A stretch of 64,000 nt of DNA from assembly GCA_020633895.1 (NCBI GenBank), contig JACKCT010000011.1, positions 62,001 through 126,000 of the forward strand, written 5' to 3'. The notes beneath the pieces were generated by a model. The model had not been told where the DNA came from and made no database searches. It saw nothing but the letters and a program-made list of their open reading frames with translations. Shown piece after piece: positions 43,319-52,455 of this stretch. The translations under genes and the position numbers were made by a program. Every line of letters starts with the position of its first letter. The stretch's first letter is position 1. This DNA comes from Deltaproteobacteria bacterium (GTDB lineage: Bacteria; Lernaellota; Lernaellaia; JACKCT01).

Positions 43319-44519
43319 AGCTGCTGATGGTCGACAACTCCCCCGCGCCGGGCGGGTCGGTGCATCATATGGCGTCGTTCGCCAACGTCTGGCACGGCGA
43401 GGGGGTGGCGATGCGCATCATCGCGACGCACCCCGAATTCTTCCTGGACCGCGTTCCCATCGCCGTGCCGGTCACGCCGCTGGATGTGCCCCATTTCAAC
43501 GACCCCTTCGGCGCGCTGGGCTCGGTATTCGAGCCCGTGCTGCCCGGCCCGCTGAACTGGCCGTTTTCCTGGTGGGACTACCGGCGTTTCGCCCGCCGGG
43601 TGCGACGCGCCTTCGGCGAACGCATCGAGACGTACGCGCCGGACGCGGTCTACATCAACAACCTCAACCTGCCCAACCGCCCCTTCGCCGATGAATGCGT
43701 GGCGCGGGGACTGCCGTTCGTGGTGGGCGCTCTGATGATCCGCGAATTCGGACGGCGGGAGCTGCAGATGGCACGGGACGCGGCGGCGGTGTTCTGCATC
43801 TCTCGGGGCGTGGCGAAATGCGTCGGCGAGGCGGCGCCGGATTTGGCGCCCGAAAGTCTGGTCGTCACCGACAGCGGCGTCGAGCCAGGACGCTACGATG
43901 TTGCCCGCAACCCGGCGATTCGCGCGGGCCTGGGCGTGCCTGATGACGCGGCGATGGTGCTTTCCCTGGGACGGATGATCGAATGGAAGGGCCACGACGT
44001 ACTGGTGCGGGCCCTGGGCAAGGTGCGGCAGACGGTGCCGAATCTGTGGTTCGTGCAGGCCGGGGCGAGGTGCCCGAATGGCGTGAGAAGGTACGGGCGA
44101 TCGCGGAGCAGGTCGGCATGGCCGATCGGATGGTGCTCGCCGGGCAGCGGGAGGACGTACCCGATTTGCTGGCTGCGTGCGATGTACTGGCCCATAGCTC
44201 CAAATACGGCGACGCGAAAACGGGCGTGGTGGAGGCGTTCGGGCGGGTGATCGCCGAGGGCCTGGCGGCGGGACGGCCGGTGGTGGCGACGCGGGCCGGC
44301 GGGGCGGTGGAGATCCTGGAGCGCGCCGGGTGCGGAACGTTGGCGGCGCCGGGGGATGTGGACGGCATGGCCGAGGCGATTACGGCCTATCTGACGGACC
44401 GCTCGCTGGCGACTCGTGACAGCGAAATCGGACGCGAGGCGGCCCTGGCCTACGAGGAGCACGTCATCGGCAGGAAGGCGCTGACGGCGCTGCGCCGCGC
44501 GACGGGGATTGCGGAGTGA
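43315..44519 (+). CDS. GT4-like glycosyltransferase, one frame break
   Basis: This cytoplasmic glycosyltransferase of about 401 residues starts at GTG 43315, with GGGAGG 6 bases upstream and overlapping the flippase stop. The N-terminal domain has LLMVDNSPAPGGSVHHMASF. The linker region has VVTDSGVEPGRYDVAR, and the C-terminal domain contains AMVLSLGRMIEWKGHDVLV. The frame breaks at about 44060-44072; the next frame continues GEVPEWREKVRAIAEQVG and the nucleotide-sugar motif EAFGRVIAEGLAAGRPVVAT to the stop at 44519. One missing base accounts for it. With the flippase it forms a small polysaccharide or glycolipid unit; the sugar is unknown. Confidence 0.85.
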
Positions 44520-44552
44520 GGTAGGTGGCTTTGATGCCGGAGCCATGCCCGA

Positions 44553-44714
44553 CAGAGCCGCGCACGGCTTGCCTCGCCGTAGCCTTGGCGGAGGCGGGTG
44601 GTAAGCGGTTTGATCCGACCCTGCACGCCGGAAACGTCGTCAACGCCATTGACGCCGACGTCGATCGATTCGTCCAGGCGCGAACCCAACCCCTCACTAC
44701 CGTTCGGGGCTCTG
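44553..44714. repeat. Family 2 repeat, long form
   Basis: The left half CAGAGCCGCGCACGG carries the insert CTTGCCTCGCCGTAGCCTTG and resumes GTAAGCGGTT. The right half ends CTACCGTTCGGGGCTCTGA. It starts 33 bases after the glycosyltransferase stop and occupies much of the 437-base gap before nfu; I see no gene in the remaining 240 bases. Confidence 0.8.
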
Positions 44715-44956
44715 ATAACTCGGGCCGCCTGTGGACTGCCTGTGGAAAACCTTTGACGCCATCCGGGTTGCCTTGTTAGACTGTCCTCACACTCGGACGG
44801 GTTTTCGGCCCATTCGTTCCGGATTGTATGATCTACATCGTTGATCTTTGGGACGAATCGGCTTAGGAAGGCTCAAGGATGGGGAGCGGGAGGCACCGCC
44901 CGCCCAAGAGCCACGACACGCCGGGGACGTTCGGCGCGAAATCCGAGGGAGAAACG

Positions 44957-45469
44957 ATGAGCGAAGAAAAAATCGCCAAAGCCAACGAGTTGATCGAACA
45001 GCGCATCAAACCGGCGCTCACGCCCCACGGCACCACCGTGAAAGCCGTGTCCTTCGAGGACGGCAACCTGGGCATCCGCGTTTTCGGCAAGATGCCCTTC
45101 GACGTGGTCAAGCGCGGCCTCGCGGCCGTTTTGCGCAACAGCCTGCCCGAGGTCACGGACATCGTCGAGGCGCCCGCCGGCGAGGAAGAGGGTCCTTCGG
45201 CCGCGGACAAGGAACGTCTGGACACAATCCGTCAGATGTTCGACGACCGCATCAACCCCGCCCTGGCTTCCCACGGCGGATGGGCCTCGGTCGTGGATGT
45301 GCGCGAAAACATGCTGTTTATCCAGGTCGGCGGCGGATGCCAGGGCTGCTCCAGCTCCCTGACGACCGTCAAGCAGGGCATCGAGGGCATGGTGCGGCAG
45401 ATGTACCCCGAGATGCAGGTTGTTGACACCACGGACCATGCCGCGGGGGCCAATCCCTATTATCGTTAA
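44957..45469 (+). CDS. NifU-like (Nfu) iron-sulfur cluster scaffold protein
   Basis: This 170-residue protein starts MSEEKIAKANELIEQRIKPA; GGGAGA precedes the ATG at 44957. It appears to contain two Nfu-type halves. The first (residues 5-75) lacks Cys, and the second (90-165, DDRINPALASHGGWASVVDV) has the cluster-binding CxxC in GGGCQGCSSS (C128, C131) and VKQGIEGMVRQMYPEMQVVD. The family carries and delivers Fe-S clusters. The duplicated, degenerate N-terminal half is a feature of some Nfu proteins. A strong terminator follows its stop. Confidence 0.9.
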   Translation: MSEEKIAKANELIEQRIKPALTPHGTTVKAVSFEDGNLGIRVFGKMPFDVVKRGLAAVLRNSLPEVTDIVEAPAGEEEGPSAADKERLDTIRQMFDDRINPALASHGGWASVVDVRENMLFIQVGGGCQGCSSSLTTVKQGIEGMVRQMYPEMQVVDTTDHAAGANPYYR

Positions 45470-45530
45470 TCGCCATACGAGGATGGACGGCCCACGAATT
45501 TGAAGACCGTCCCCAGCCAGGACCGATTCG

Positions 45531-45569
45531 AGGCGGCTCACAAGCCTGTGGCCGCCTTTTCGCTTTTTT
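45531..45569 (+). terminator. Intrinsic terminator after nfu
   Basis: AGGCGGC-t-CACA pairs with TGTG-GCCGCCT around the loop AGCC, followed by TTT CGC TTTTTT. It is 62 bases after the nfu stop. Confidence 0.85.
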
Positions 45570-45673
45570 CCGGAACGATTTCGGCCGGTTCGACTCCCGC
45601 CGTCGCTCCACTCGGGGACAGTCCATGAGGGGACAACGGCGGCGGGCATGGTTACGTTGATTTGAGGATGGGC

Positions 45674-46198
45674 ATGAGCGACGCGCCGGGACCCGACATT
45701 CTCCCTTCCCGACGCGACGCAGGTGGATCAACGCCGTTTTTCGGCCAATACCAAGGAGAGGGAACGCTGAAAACCACCAAACGCTCCATGGATCTTGCGC
45801 AGAAGGCCGGGCTGATCGTCAAAGCCGCGCTGGACAAGCAGGCGTACGGCGCCGTGGTGCTGGACGTGAGCCGTCTGTGTTCCTACACGGACCGCATCGT
45901 CATCATGCACGGCACCAGCACGCGTCAGGTGCAGGCGATTGCCCAAAATGTCCGCGAAACCCTCAAGAAGGCCGGGGAGATCCCCTTGGGCTTCGAGGGC
46001 GAGCGGGACTCCCAGTGGCTCGTCGTGGACTTCGGCGACGTGGTGGTCCATGTCTTCTACGAGCCGATGCGCGCCTTCTACGACCTGGAAGGCATCTGGG
46101 CCGACGCCGCCCGGGCCCAGGTCCAGGAGACGCAAGGCGACGTCCGGATCGTCTGGCCCGAGCGTTCGAAACAGCCCGAAGCGGTGGGCCTGCTCTAA
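45674..46198 (+). CDS. rsfS: Ribosomal silencing factor RsfS
   Basis: RsfS binds ribosomal protein L14 and blocks subunit joining in starved cells. The core KAGLIVKAALDKQAYGAVVLD, TDRIVIMHGTSTRQVQAIA, QWLVVDFGDVVVHVF and FYDLEGIWADA is characteristic. From the ATG at 45674 (GAGG 6 bases before) the protein has 174 residues, with an N-terminal stretch of about 40 residues longer than usual. A CTG at 45768 behind AAGGAGAGGG would give the common length, so the start is uncertain. The usual neighbour nadD is not adjacent. Confidence 0.93.
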   Translation: MSDAPGPDILPSRRDAGGSTPFFGQYQGEGTLKTTKRSMDLAQKAGLIVKAALDKQAYGAVVLDVSRLCSYTDRIVIMHGTSTRQVQAIAQNVRETLKKAGEIPLGFEGERDSQWLVVDFGDVVVHVFYEPMRAFYDLEGIWADAARAQVQETQGDVRIVWPERSKQPEAVGLL

Positions 46199-46310
46199 GC
46201 CCGTTTCGCTCGGGAGCGTGACAGCTTTCCAACGTGCGTGCGTCGAGCGCGCATGCCGATCCTTCTCGCGCCGAATCCGCGCCCCATTTCCCGTCGAACA
46301 ACCCGACAAA

Positions 46311-46344
46311 ATAAAAAAGGGCCGAACTCTCTTTGAGTCCGGCC
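46311..46344 (-). terminator. Intrinsic terminator of the FecR-like gene
   Basis: On the minus strand GGCCGGACTC, loop AAAGA, GAGTTCGGCC and then TTTTTT form a rho-independent terminator about 80 bases after the FecR-like stop. The bases between (46345-46422) can also form a CTGCCGTGC/GTGCGGCAG hairpin. Confidence 0.85.
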
Positions 46345-46422
46345 AATGGAGGGAAACCCACTGCGTCTGGGTCTTGGTGCCGACCTGCCGCACGGGGGGG
46401 CACGGCAGGCCTTGAGGCCTAG

Positions 46423-47052
46423 TTAGTTCACGTCACTCATCGCGACGTATTGGGGCCGGGGCAGGCCGGTGGCCGGGCCCATGCCCGAAGCGTTCATCGC
46501 CAGGCTGCTTCCCGAGGCGACGATGCGCTGCGCCAACTCGGGGCGCACGGTGTGGGCGACCGTCAGGCTGCCCGTGTTGACCGACACGAGCTGCACCGGT
46601 CCCTCGTTGGAAACGGTGAACACCGCGTCGTCGTTGGCGGTCACTTCGCCGAAGGGGGTCAACATCGTCAGGCCGCCGGAGGTGCCGTTTTCCGTGCGGT
46701 TAAAGGCAATTCGGTACTGGCCCAGGCCGATCAGCGCGTCGGCGCTCGATTCGCCGCCCACCAGGGGAATCTGCACTTCGCCCTTGCCCAGGATGAACAG
46801 CGACGCATTCGCGAAACGCACGTTCGCGTTGCCGTCGGACACCCGGACGCGGTCGCCGGCGCTGAGCACCTGACCGTGGGGCGCCGAGGACCAGTCGTCC
46901 TGGCCCAGGCTCTGGATTTTGGCGACGCCGTTGAAGGCGTTGAGCGTGCCGGCCGCTTCGCCCGAGACGGCCAGATTGGCCACCATCAACGAAAGCGCCA
47001 GCCAGAAGAACACCGCAAAGACGGTGATTTGTTTGCGCGTGGAAAGTGTCAT
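46423..47052 (-). CDS. FecR-domain protein
   Basis: This exported or membrane-anchored protein of 209 residues starts MTLSTRKQITVFAVFFWLAL, with GGAG 5 bases before the ATG at 47052. A single N-terminal hydrophobic helix or signal is followed by a FecR-like beta domain: AKIQSLGQDDWSSAPHGQVL, SAGDRVRVSDGNANVRFANA, TPFGEVTANDDAVFTVS. No sigma factor or TonB receptor is nearby, so iron signalling is not implied; stand-alone FecR domains occur in many envelope proteins. The 321-base gap upstream contains no gene that I can see. Confidence 0.78.
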   Translation of the reverse strand: MTLSTRKQITVFAVFFWLALSLMVANLAVSGEAAGTLNAFNGVAKIQSLGQDDWSSAPHGQVLSAGDRVRVSDGNANVRFANASLFILGKGEVQIPLVGGESSADALIGLGQYRIAFNRTENGTSGGLTMLTPFGEVTANDDAVFTVSNEGPVQLVSVNTGSLTVAHTVRPELAQRIVASGSSLAMNASGMGPATGLPRPQYVAMSDVN

Positions 47053-47373
47053 GGTTTCTCCGTCCCTCATTTTGATCACCAATCCCTCATTGGCGTCGGG
47101 CCTAGAAGAAGCAAGGGCCGTACCAACAAAGGCGAAAGGGGCTAAGTGCCCGCGTTGTCGATGTTTTCAAACTTCCAAGCCCTTTCGGGGCCTTCGGCCG
47201 GGCATTACCTTCGGTAAGCGTCCGACCGATTTCGTAACCGTGTTATCGACCCGACCCGGGGTCGCGATAAGGCGTATTTCCGGTTGCCGGTCGGCGGGAG
47301 GACGCGAGGGAAAACGCGACGGGGCGCCGCACGCATTGACCGGCAACGGCGTGCTCCGCTAGGGTCGAGAGCC

Positions 47374-48057
47374 ATGAAACACCCTGCGCCATTTCCCGCC
47401 GCGATCCGCCTGGGCGCGGCCGCGTTATTCGCCGTATTGATCGCCGTATCGGCGGCCGGTTGCGGGCCGAAGGTGGAGGAGTACTACCCGCTGGAGCTGG
47501 GCAATCTGTGGGAGTACAAGACGACCTATCCGGACGGACGCTCGCGTACCGACCTGGAGCAGATCATCCGCCGCCAGGAACGCAGCTACTACTTCAGCAA
47601 CGGCGAGGTGATCATCAAGCTGTCGCGCAACACCCTCATCAACCGCAACGGCCTGCAGATCCTCAAGGCGCCCTTCGAGAAGGGCCGGGAGTGGGAAGAC
47701 GAGACGGTGAGTTTTCGCATCACGTCGGTGGGAGAGACGGTGGAGGTGCCCGCCGGGACGTTTACCGACACCGTCACCGTCGAATGGACGATGCAGCGCC
47801 GCGCGCCGGTGACGCTGACCGCCGACGAATACGCCGACAGTCTGGTGCCCGCGGACGAACGACGCCCCAAACCGCCTCCGGAAGTCTTGAAGGACAAGCC
47901 CAAGCGGGAAATGCCCCTACGCGACTTCAAGACCTACATGACCTTCGCCAAGGGCATCGGGCCGATCCGCTATCGCCTGGAAGCCGCCGAGGAAGGCGAG
48001 CCCCTGCGCGAAATCCTCGTTTCCGACCTGGTCGAGTACAAATTTCCGAATCGGTAG
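47374..48057 (+). CDS. Lipoprotein of unknown function
   Basis: This 227-residue lipoprotein starts MKHPAPFPAAIRLGAAALFA; its lipobox is SAAGC. The mature domain is beta-rich (YYPLELGNLWEYKTTYPDGR, VSFRITSVGETVEVPAGTFT) with the WEY and PAGTF pattern common in periplasmic proteins of unknown function. It ends at EILVSDLVEYKFPNR. I recognise no precise family. A family 2 repeat begins 28 bases after the stop, and the next gene is convergent. Confidence 0.75.
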   Translation: MKHPAPFPAAIRLGAAALFAVLIAVSAAGCGPKVEEYYPLELGNLWEYKTTYPDGRSRTDLEQIIRRQERSYYFSNGEVIIKLSRNTLINRNGLQILKAPFEKGREWEDETVSFRITSVGETVEVPAGTFTDTVTVEWTMQRRAPVTLTADEYADSLVPADERRPKPPPEVLKDKPKREMPLRDFKTYMTFAKGIGPIRYRLEAAEEGEPLREILVSDLVEYKFPNR

Positions 48058-48084
48058 GCGCGTTGGTCGCGATGCCGTGTCCGT

Positions 48085-48198
48085 CAGAGCCGCGCACGGT
48101 AGTAAGCGGTCTGGTTCAATCCGGCACGCCGCATTCGCTGTACAACGGACGCGAATCACCTGTCGAAGCCAACCGCTCACTACGGTTCGCGGCTCTGA
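48085..48198. repeat. Family 2 repeat, short form, complete
   Basis: The left half CAGAGCCGCGCACGGTAGTA with AGCGGT and the right half AACCGCTCACTACGGTTCGC with GGCTCTGA are inverted repeats with about 60 bases between them. This is the clearest complete short-form copy and lacks the insert seen in the long form. Confidence 0.85.
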
Positions 48199-48217
48199 AT
48201 AGTCGAGACCGCCCCGC

Positions 48218-48706
48218 TTAAACGCCGACGCCCTGGTAGAAAAGGTATTCGGTGCCCAGCAGGCCGAAGAGGTTGGACTTGCGTTTGAGGAGGAAGTGGT
48301 CCTGGCCGGAGAGCTTGAGAACCTTGCCGTTCTTGAGGTGGGCCTGCATCTCGTAGTCTTGGATGACGCGGGCGATCTTGCCGTTGTGCTCAAGGATGAT
48401 GCGTCGGTCGGTGGTGCGCAGGATGATGGTCGTGTACTTCGCGAACCGCTTGCGTGTCGCGCTGGCGACGGTCTCGGTCTCGCCCTCGGCGTATTGATAA
48501 TCGGGATGAAACAGCGAGACGTATTTGTCCACGTCCAGCTTCGCCATCGCCTCTTCCCGGGCGTCGAGCGTGCGGTTGACCAGGATTTCCGGGTCGGACG
48601 TGCATCCCGCCGTGAATAGAGCGAGCAGAACGAGCGTCGCGACCAGGGCGCGCGAGGGGGCAGGGAATCTAGCCGGCCGGGGCATCGGCGGCCTTGAGGT
48701 CGTCAA
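48218..48706 (-). CDS. NTF2/SnoaL-like lipoprotein
   Basis: This 162-residue lipoprotein has the lipobox FTAGC. The domain starts ILVNRTLDAREEAMAKLDVD and continues YVSLFHPDYQYAEGETETVA, the layout of SnoaL/NTF2-like folds (helix, then strand with a conserved small-ligand cone). It ends HFLLKRKSNLFGLLGTEYLF. The 5' end overlaps the bamD stop by 38 bases, so the two are probably one operon. A start further downstream (48685) would still keep the signal. The ligand is unknown. Confidence 0.72.
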   Translation of the reverse strand: MTTSRPPMPRPARFPAPSRALVATLVLLALFTAGCTSDPEILVNRTLDAREEAMAKLDVDKYVSLFHPDYQYAEGETETVASATRKRFAKYTTIILRTTDRRIILEHNGKIARVIQDYEMQAHLKNGKVLKLSGQDHFLLKRKSNLFGLLGTEYLFYQGVGV

Positions 48707-49435
48707 GCAGGCGCTTCGCGTCGTTGGCGTATTTGTGGTCCGGGTAGCGGGTCAGCAGAAGTTGGAGATACCGCGTCGCCTCGTCGGGCTCTTCGAGCTT
48801 AATGAGATTGTATCCCGAGAAGTATAACGCCTCGGGATAGTATTTCGTGTCCGAGTAATCCCGAATGACATGCAGATAACGGCTCAGCGACGCGTAATAC
48901 TCTTTTTCCCGCCAATAGAACCGCGCCACATAACGTTCCCGGGCGGCGAGATCTTCACGAACCTCGGCCAACCGATCCCGAGCGTCGTCCGCGGACTCGT
49001 AGTCGGGATATTGGGTGACGAGTTGAGAGAAGGTGCGTTCGGCGGCGAAGGTTTCGGCCTGATCCCGATCGATGGCCAGACTCTGTTTGTAATGCGTCAT
49101 CGCCAGGCGATGAAGACTGTGGGGCACGGCGCTGTTGGTCGGATGCTTATCGATAAAATCCTGATAATGCACCGACGCCTCGGCCCAGCGGCGCCGCTGA
49201 TAATATCCGTCGGCGATAATCAGCTCGGCCTGCGTGACGTAGACGGAGAAGGGGTAGAGATCGATGAGCTTTTCCGCCCCTTCGATAGCCTTGTCGAAGT
49301 TTTTGTCCGCGAACTCACCCTGGGAGTAGTGTAGATCTGCTCGGCGGTCATGTCCTCGAATTTGGGCGCACAACCGGTGGCGACGGCGAGGGCCGTGAGC
49401 AGGGCAAACCAGGGGATGAAGCGTCGCGTCGTCAT
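48669..49435 (-). CDS. bamD: BamD-like outer-membrane assembly lipoprotein, one frame break
   Basis: BamD is the essential TPR lipoprotein of the BAM complex that inserts outer-membrane proteins. The start at 49435 (MTTRRFIPWFALLTALAVAT) gives a lipobox ATGC. The frame breaks at about 49326-49336: frame one reads MTAEQIYTT, and the next frame continues YSQGEFADKNFDKAIEGAEK. It then has TPR units typical of BamD (FSVYVTQAELIIADGYYQR, EASVHYQDFIDKHPTNSAVP, YARFYWREKEYYASLSRY). One base accounts for the break. Five TPR-like repeats are covered. The symbol rests on this architecture and not on a search. Confidence 0.8.
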
Positions 49436-49509
49436 GGCGAAGGGACCGTACGTGAAGGCCGAATCGGTGTCAACGAGGCCCGGCCCACGCGGAACCACAA
49501 CGCGCCGAA

Positions 49510-49541
49510 CAAAAAAACGGGGTCGGCGCTTGGCCGACCCC
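49510..49541 (-). terminator. Intrinsic terminator of the coiled-coil/HTH gene
   Basis: On the minus strand GGGGTCGGC pairs with GCCGACCCC across a 5-base loop and is followed by seven T. It lies 32 bases after the stop at 49573. Confidence 0.85.
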
Positions 49542-49572
49542 GAGCGGTTCGCGATATTCGGACGGGAGGGTT

Positions 49573-50070
49573 TTAGGCCTCGGCGTTCTGGGCGGCCGGG
49601 CGACGGATGGTGCGCGGCGTGGCGCTGGGGGTTTCCTGGCCCGGAATGCACACCATGCCGTAGGACGGGCTGATGATCTGGCCGCGTTTCTTGAGGATTT
49701 GCAACGCGTTACGCACCGACGAGATGGGGTTCTTCGAGTTGCCCTGGGCGTTGCGGCGGGTCAGCTCGTCGAGGATGTCGTGGGCGCTCAAGGGACGGCC
49801 GGCGGCCTCGAGGATCTCCAGGATCACCGTGTTCATGGTGAATCCGCGGCGGCTGCGCTCCCGGGGCTTGCGCTCGACCATCGGACGCACATCCGCTTTG
49901 CCTTCCCAGACCAGCAGCAGGTCGTTGCGACGTTTGATATCCCGGCCCAGCGAAGAGATCTGGCGGTCGATGTCCGTTTTCTGTCGTTCCAATTCGTCGA
50001 TTTTATTTCGAATATCGCGGATCTCCGCATGCACGTTGTCGATGAATTCGGTGGTGGTGTTCGAGGGCAT
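49573..50070 (-). CDS. Coiled-coil protein with C-terminal winged-helix-like domain
   Basis: This 165-residue protein starts MPSNTTTEFIDNVHAEIRDI, with GGAG 8 bases before the ATG at 50070. Residues 10-55 form a strong heptad coiled coil (IRNKIDELERQKTDIDRQIS). Residues 75-145 (NTVILEILEAAGRPLSAHDI ... NALQILKKRGQII) look like a winged helix. The tail is Ala/Arg/Pro-rich. It may be a small DNA-binding regulator dimerising through the coil. The neighbouring 481-base gap upstream is AT-rich and holds no other gene that I can see. Confidence 0.65.
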   Translation of the reverse strand: MPSNTTTEFIDNVHAEIRDIRNKIDELERQKTDIDRQISSLGRDIKRRNDLLLVWEGKADVRPMVERKPRERSRRGFTMNTVILEILEAAGRPLSAHDILDELTRRNAQGNSKNPISSVRNALQILKKRGQIISPSYGMVCIPGQETPSATPRTIRRPAAQNAEA

Positions 50071-50551
50071 GATCGTGACTCCGTTGTGTGATGAATTGGC
50101 GAAACCGAAAAAACTTGGGTTCGCAATGAGCCGATGATGGTCCGAGATGGTGATGCTTGGCGGGCCCGTCATCGGTGAAGGTTGTTATACATCATAAGAT
50201 TAACCATGAAAAGAGCATTTTTTAAGTTGGCGACTTTTTCGTTGAATTTGGTCATGATTTTTTAGTTAGGTATTCCACGAGTAATCCCCCTATCCCGACC
50301 GTATTAGCGCGGTACGGGCATTCCGTAAAACTTCTGCAATTCTCAAAAGTTTTGTGAAATACCCAACACAATAACAACGCGACACCAATTTTAACATTTG
50401 GATAACCTCGCGATTCACGGCGCTTTTTGACTGATCGGTCAATTTTGTTAACTCATGGTTTTCTCCTGAAAAACTTCTTGAGGGCATTTCTCCCGGGCAT
50501 AATTCGTTCCACATTGGCAAAGCGCCGTCGAGGCACTTATGCTACGTCGCC

Positions 50552-52291
50552 ATGCCCGAACGCACCGCATCATCTCCACTCGCCCGGATGGGAGTCCTCC
50601 CGGCCTTCGTCGCGTCCGTCGCGGTATCGACCGCCGGATGGTGGGGCCTGCGCATGACCGGGCCGGTGGACGACGCCTATATCACCATGACCTACGCCCG
50701 CAATCTGGCCGCCGGGCGTGGCATCGTCTTCAACCCCGGTGAAATCGTCGAGGGATGCACCGCGTTTTTGCATATGGCGCTGCTGGCCGGGTTCGCGAAG
50801 TTCGGGGTGGTGCGCCTGGACGTGGTGTCCATCTTGCTGGGCATCACGGCATGGGCGGCGACCTTCGCCCTCGCGTTTCGCCTCTGGCGAACACATCGCC
50901 AAGGCCACAACGCACCGATCGCCGGGTGGGAATGGGTCGTCGTCGCGTTTCTGCTGACCGGCCCCATCGGTCTGGTCTGGTCCACCGCCGCCATGGAAAC
51001 GCCCCTGGTCGCGTTCCTCTGGACCCTCGGCCTCACCGCGCACCTCCGGGAGGTCGAAGGCGGGCGCCTGCCCTGGATTTCAGCGCTGGCGACGGTCGCC
51101 GCCGGGTTGATGCGTCCCGACGGCATCCTGCTGGCCGTCCCCCTGGGGCTTTCGTGGCTGCGGCCGTGGAAAAAGAAGCGGGTGGTGCTCGGCGTCGCCT
51201 ACGGCGCGATGGTCCTCGCCCTTTTCGGCGGCTATTGGCTCTGGCGATGGAGCTACTTCGGCTATCCCGTGCCCAACACCTTCGCGGCCAAGGTCGGCTC
51301 GCCGGGCCCGGCGCTGTTCGGCAAGGGCCTGCTCTATCTGGCGTTGTTCGCCGGAACCTCGGCGTTTCCCGTCGCGTTCGCCTACCTGTTCGCCCGCGAC
51401 GGCCGGGCGATGAAAGGCGAGCTGCCTCGCTGGTTTTTCGTCGCGGTGGGGATGATGGCCGTGCTGGCGCTCTACGTCCTGGGCGTGGGCGGCGATTTCT
51501 TTCCCTACTACCGTTTCCTCGCCCCCGCGTACCTGCCGTTCGGATTCGCGTGCCTGGCGTTCTTTCGACGCTGGGCCGACAAGCACCTGGGGCAACGCAC
51601 TCCGGTCGCCACGCCGAAACGACGCCGAACCCGGCTGGTCGCGATCCTTGGGGCCTGGTGGCTTTTCGCGACGGCGGGATGGTTCCTGGACTATTACAAG
51701 GCCTGCAATCTGGTCCGCTGGACGGATGGGTGGCGGCGCGTGGGCGTCTGGTTGTCCCTAAACACGCCGGAGGACGCGGTGATCGCCACGCTGCCCATCG
51801 GCGCGATCGGGTACTATTCCCACCGGCGGGTCATCGACATGGTCGGGCTCACCAACGTGGAGGTCGGCCGGGCCGAGATCCCCACCGGGGCGAAGATCGT
51901 CGGCCACGAGAAATACAACTCGGAATACATCCTGGGCGAGCGGCCGGACCTGATCCTCACCTGGCCCGTGCTCATGACGCGCTACCCCCGCACCGCCGCC
52001 GACTGGCACTATCGCCATACCATTGCCTACGCCCAGCAGGACATCTACCTGCATCCCGAGACGTGGCAGTTCTACAGCCCCACCACCGCCAAGATCGGCA
52101 AGCGGCGCCTCATGGGCCTGATGCGCAAGGACCGCTTCGCCGACCCGGCCTGGCGCGGCTTCACCACCCTGCCCCACAAGCGCGCGCGCATGTTCTTCAA
52201 CGCCCGGGAATACGCCCTGATCCGAAAACCGACCTATTCCGAGCTGCGCGAGAAGATCAAGGAATTCCTGATGCACGAAGAGATCGACTGA
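50552..52291 (+). CDS. GT39-like membrane glycosyltransferase
   Basis: This 579-residue polytopic protein begins MPERTASSPLARMGVLPAFV; no clear ribosome-binding site is visible. The first periplasmic loop carries the acidic pair and context of GT-C transferases (GPVDDAYITMTYARNLAAGR, NPGEIVEGCTAFLHMALLAG). About ten membrane helices run to residue 390, followed by a soluble periplasmic C-terminal domain. By family it would use a polyprenyl-phosphate sugar; donor and acceptor are unknown. It is the second GT-C gene in the window after 10158-11864. A family 1 repeat follows its stop by 25 bases. Confidence 0.8.
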   Translation: MPERTASSPLARMGVLPAFVASVAVSTAGWWGLRMTGPVDDAYITMTYARNLAAGRGIVFNPGEIVEGCTAFLHMALLAGFAKFGVVRLDVVSILLGITAWAATFALAFRLWRTHRQGHNAPIAGWEWVVVAFLLTGPIGLVWSTAAMETPLVAFLWTLGLTAHLREVEGGRLPWISALATVAAGLMRPDGILLAVPLGLSWLRPWKKKRVVLGVAYGAMVLALFGGYWLWRWSYFGYPVPNTFAAKVGSPGPALFGKGLLYLALFAGTSAFPVAFAYLFARDGRAMKGELPRWFFVAVGMMAVLALYVLGVGGDFFPYYRFLAPAYLPFGFACLAFFRRWADKHLGQRTPVATPKRRRTRLVAILGAWWLFATAGWFLDYYKACNLVRWTDGWRRVGVWLSLNTPEDAVIATLPIGAIGYYSHRRVIDMVGLTNVEVGRAEIPTGAKIVGHEKYNSEYILGERPDLILTWPVLMTRYPRTAADWHYRHTIAYAQQDIYLHPETWQFYSPTTAKIGKRRLMGLMRKDRFADPAWRGFTTLPHKRARMFFNAREYALIRKPTYSELREKIKEFLMHEEID

Positions 52292-52315
52292 GGCGGGGAA
52301 GAGTCGGGTGCCACA

Positions 52316-52428
52316 CTTTCGCGAGGACGTAAGTCCGAGAGAAGGTGTGAAGATGACCAAGTTCAAAAATTCGCGTATCAAACGCACACCTTCCCGCCGA
52401 CTTTCGCCGGCGTGAAAGTGTGGCACCC
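52316..52428. repeat. Family 1 palindromic repeat, copy 4
   Basis: GGGTGCCACACTTTC at the left pairs perfectly with GAAAGTGTGGCACCC at the right. Each arm has its own inner hairpin (GGACGTAAGTCC and CGCCGACTTTCGCCGGCG). The center holds about 25 AT-rich bases. This is the most symmetrical copy and lies between convergent genes, 25 bases after the glycosyltransferase stop. Confidence 0.88.
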
Positions 52429-52455
52429 GTCGGAATTTCGTGGTAGGGGCCTCGC

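Noticed and set aside
46423-47052. An iron-responsive FecI/FecR signalling unit
   Set aside because: No sigma factor or TonB-dependent receptor is adjacent; only the FecR-like domain is supported.
47053-47373. A riboswitch (such as a c-di-GMP type) in the 321-base gap before the FecR-like gene
   Set aside because: I found no conserved core for any riboswitch that I know; only short GC hairpins are visible.
50071-50551. A small gene or RNA in the AT-rich 481-base gap
   Set aside because: Short frames lack ribosome-binding sites and coding character, and no structured RNA stands out.
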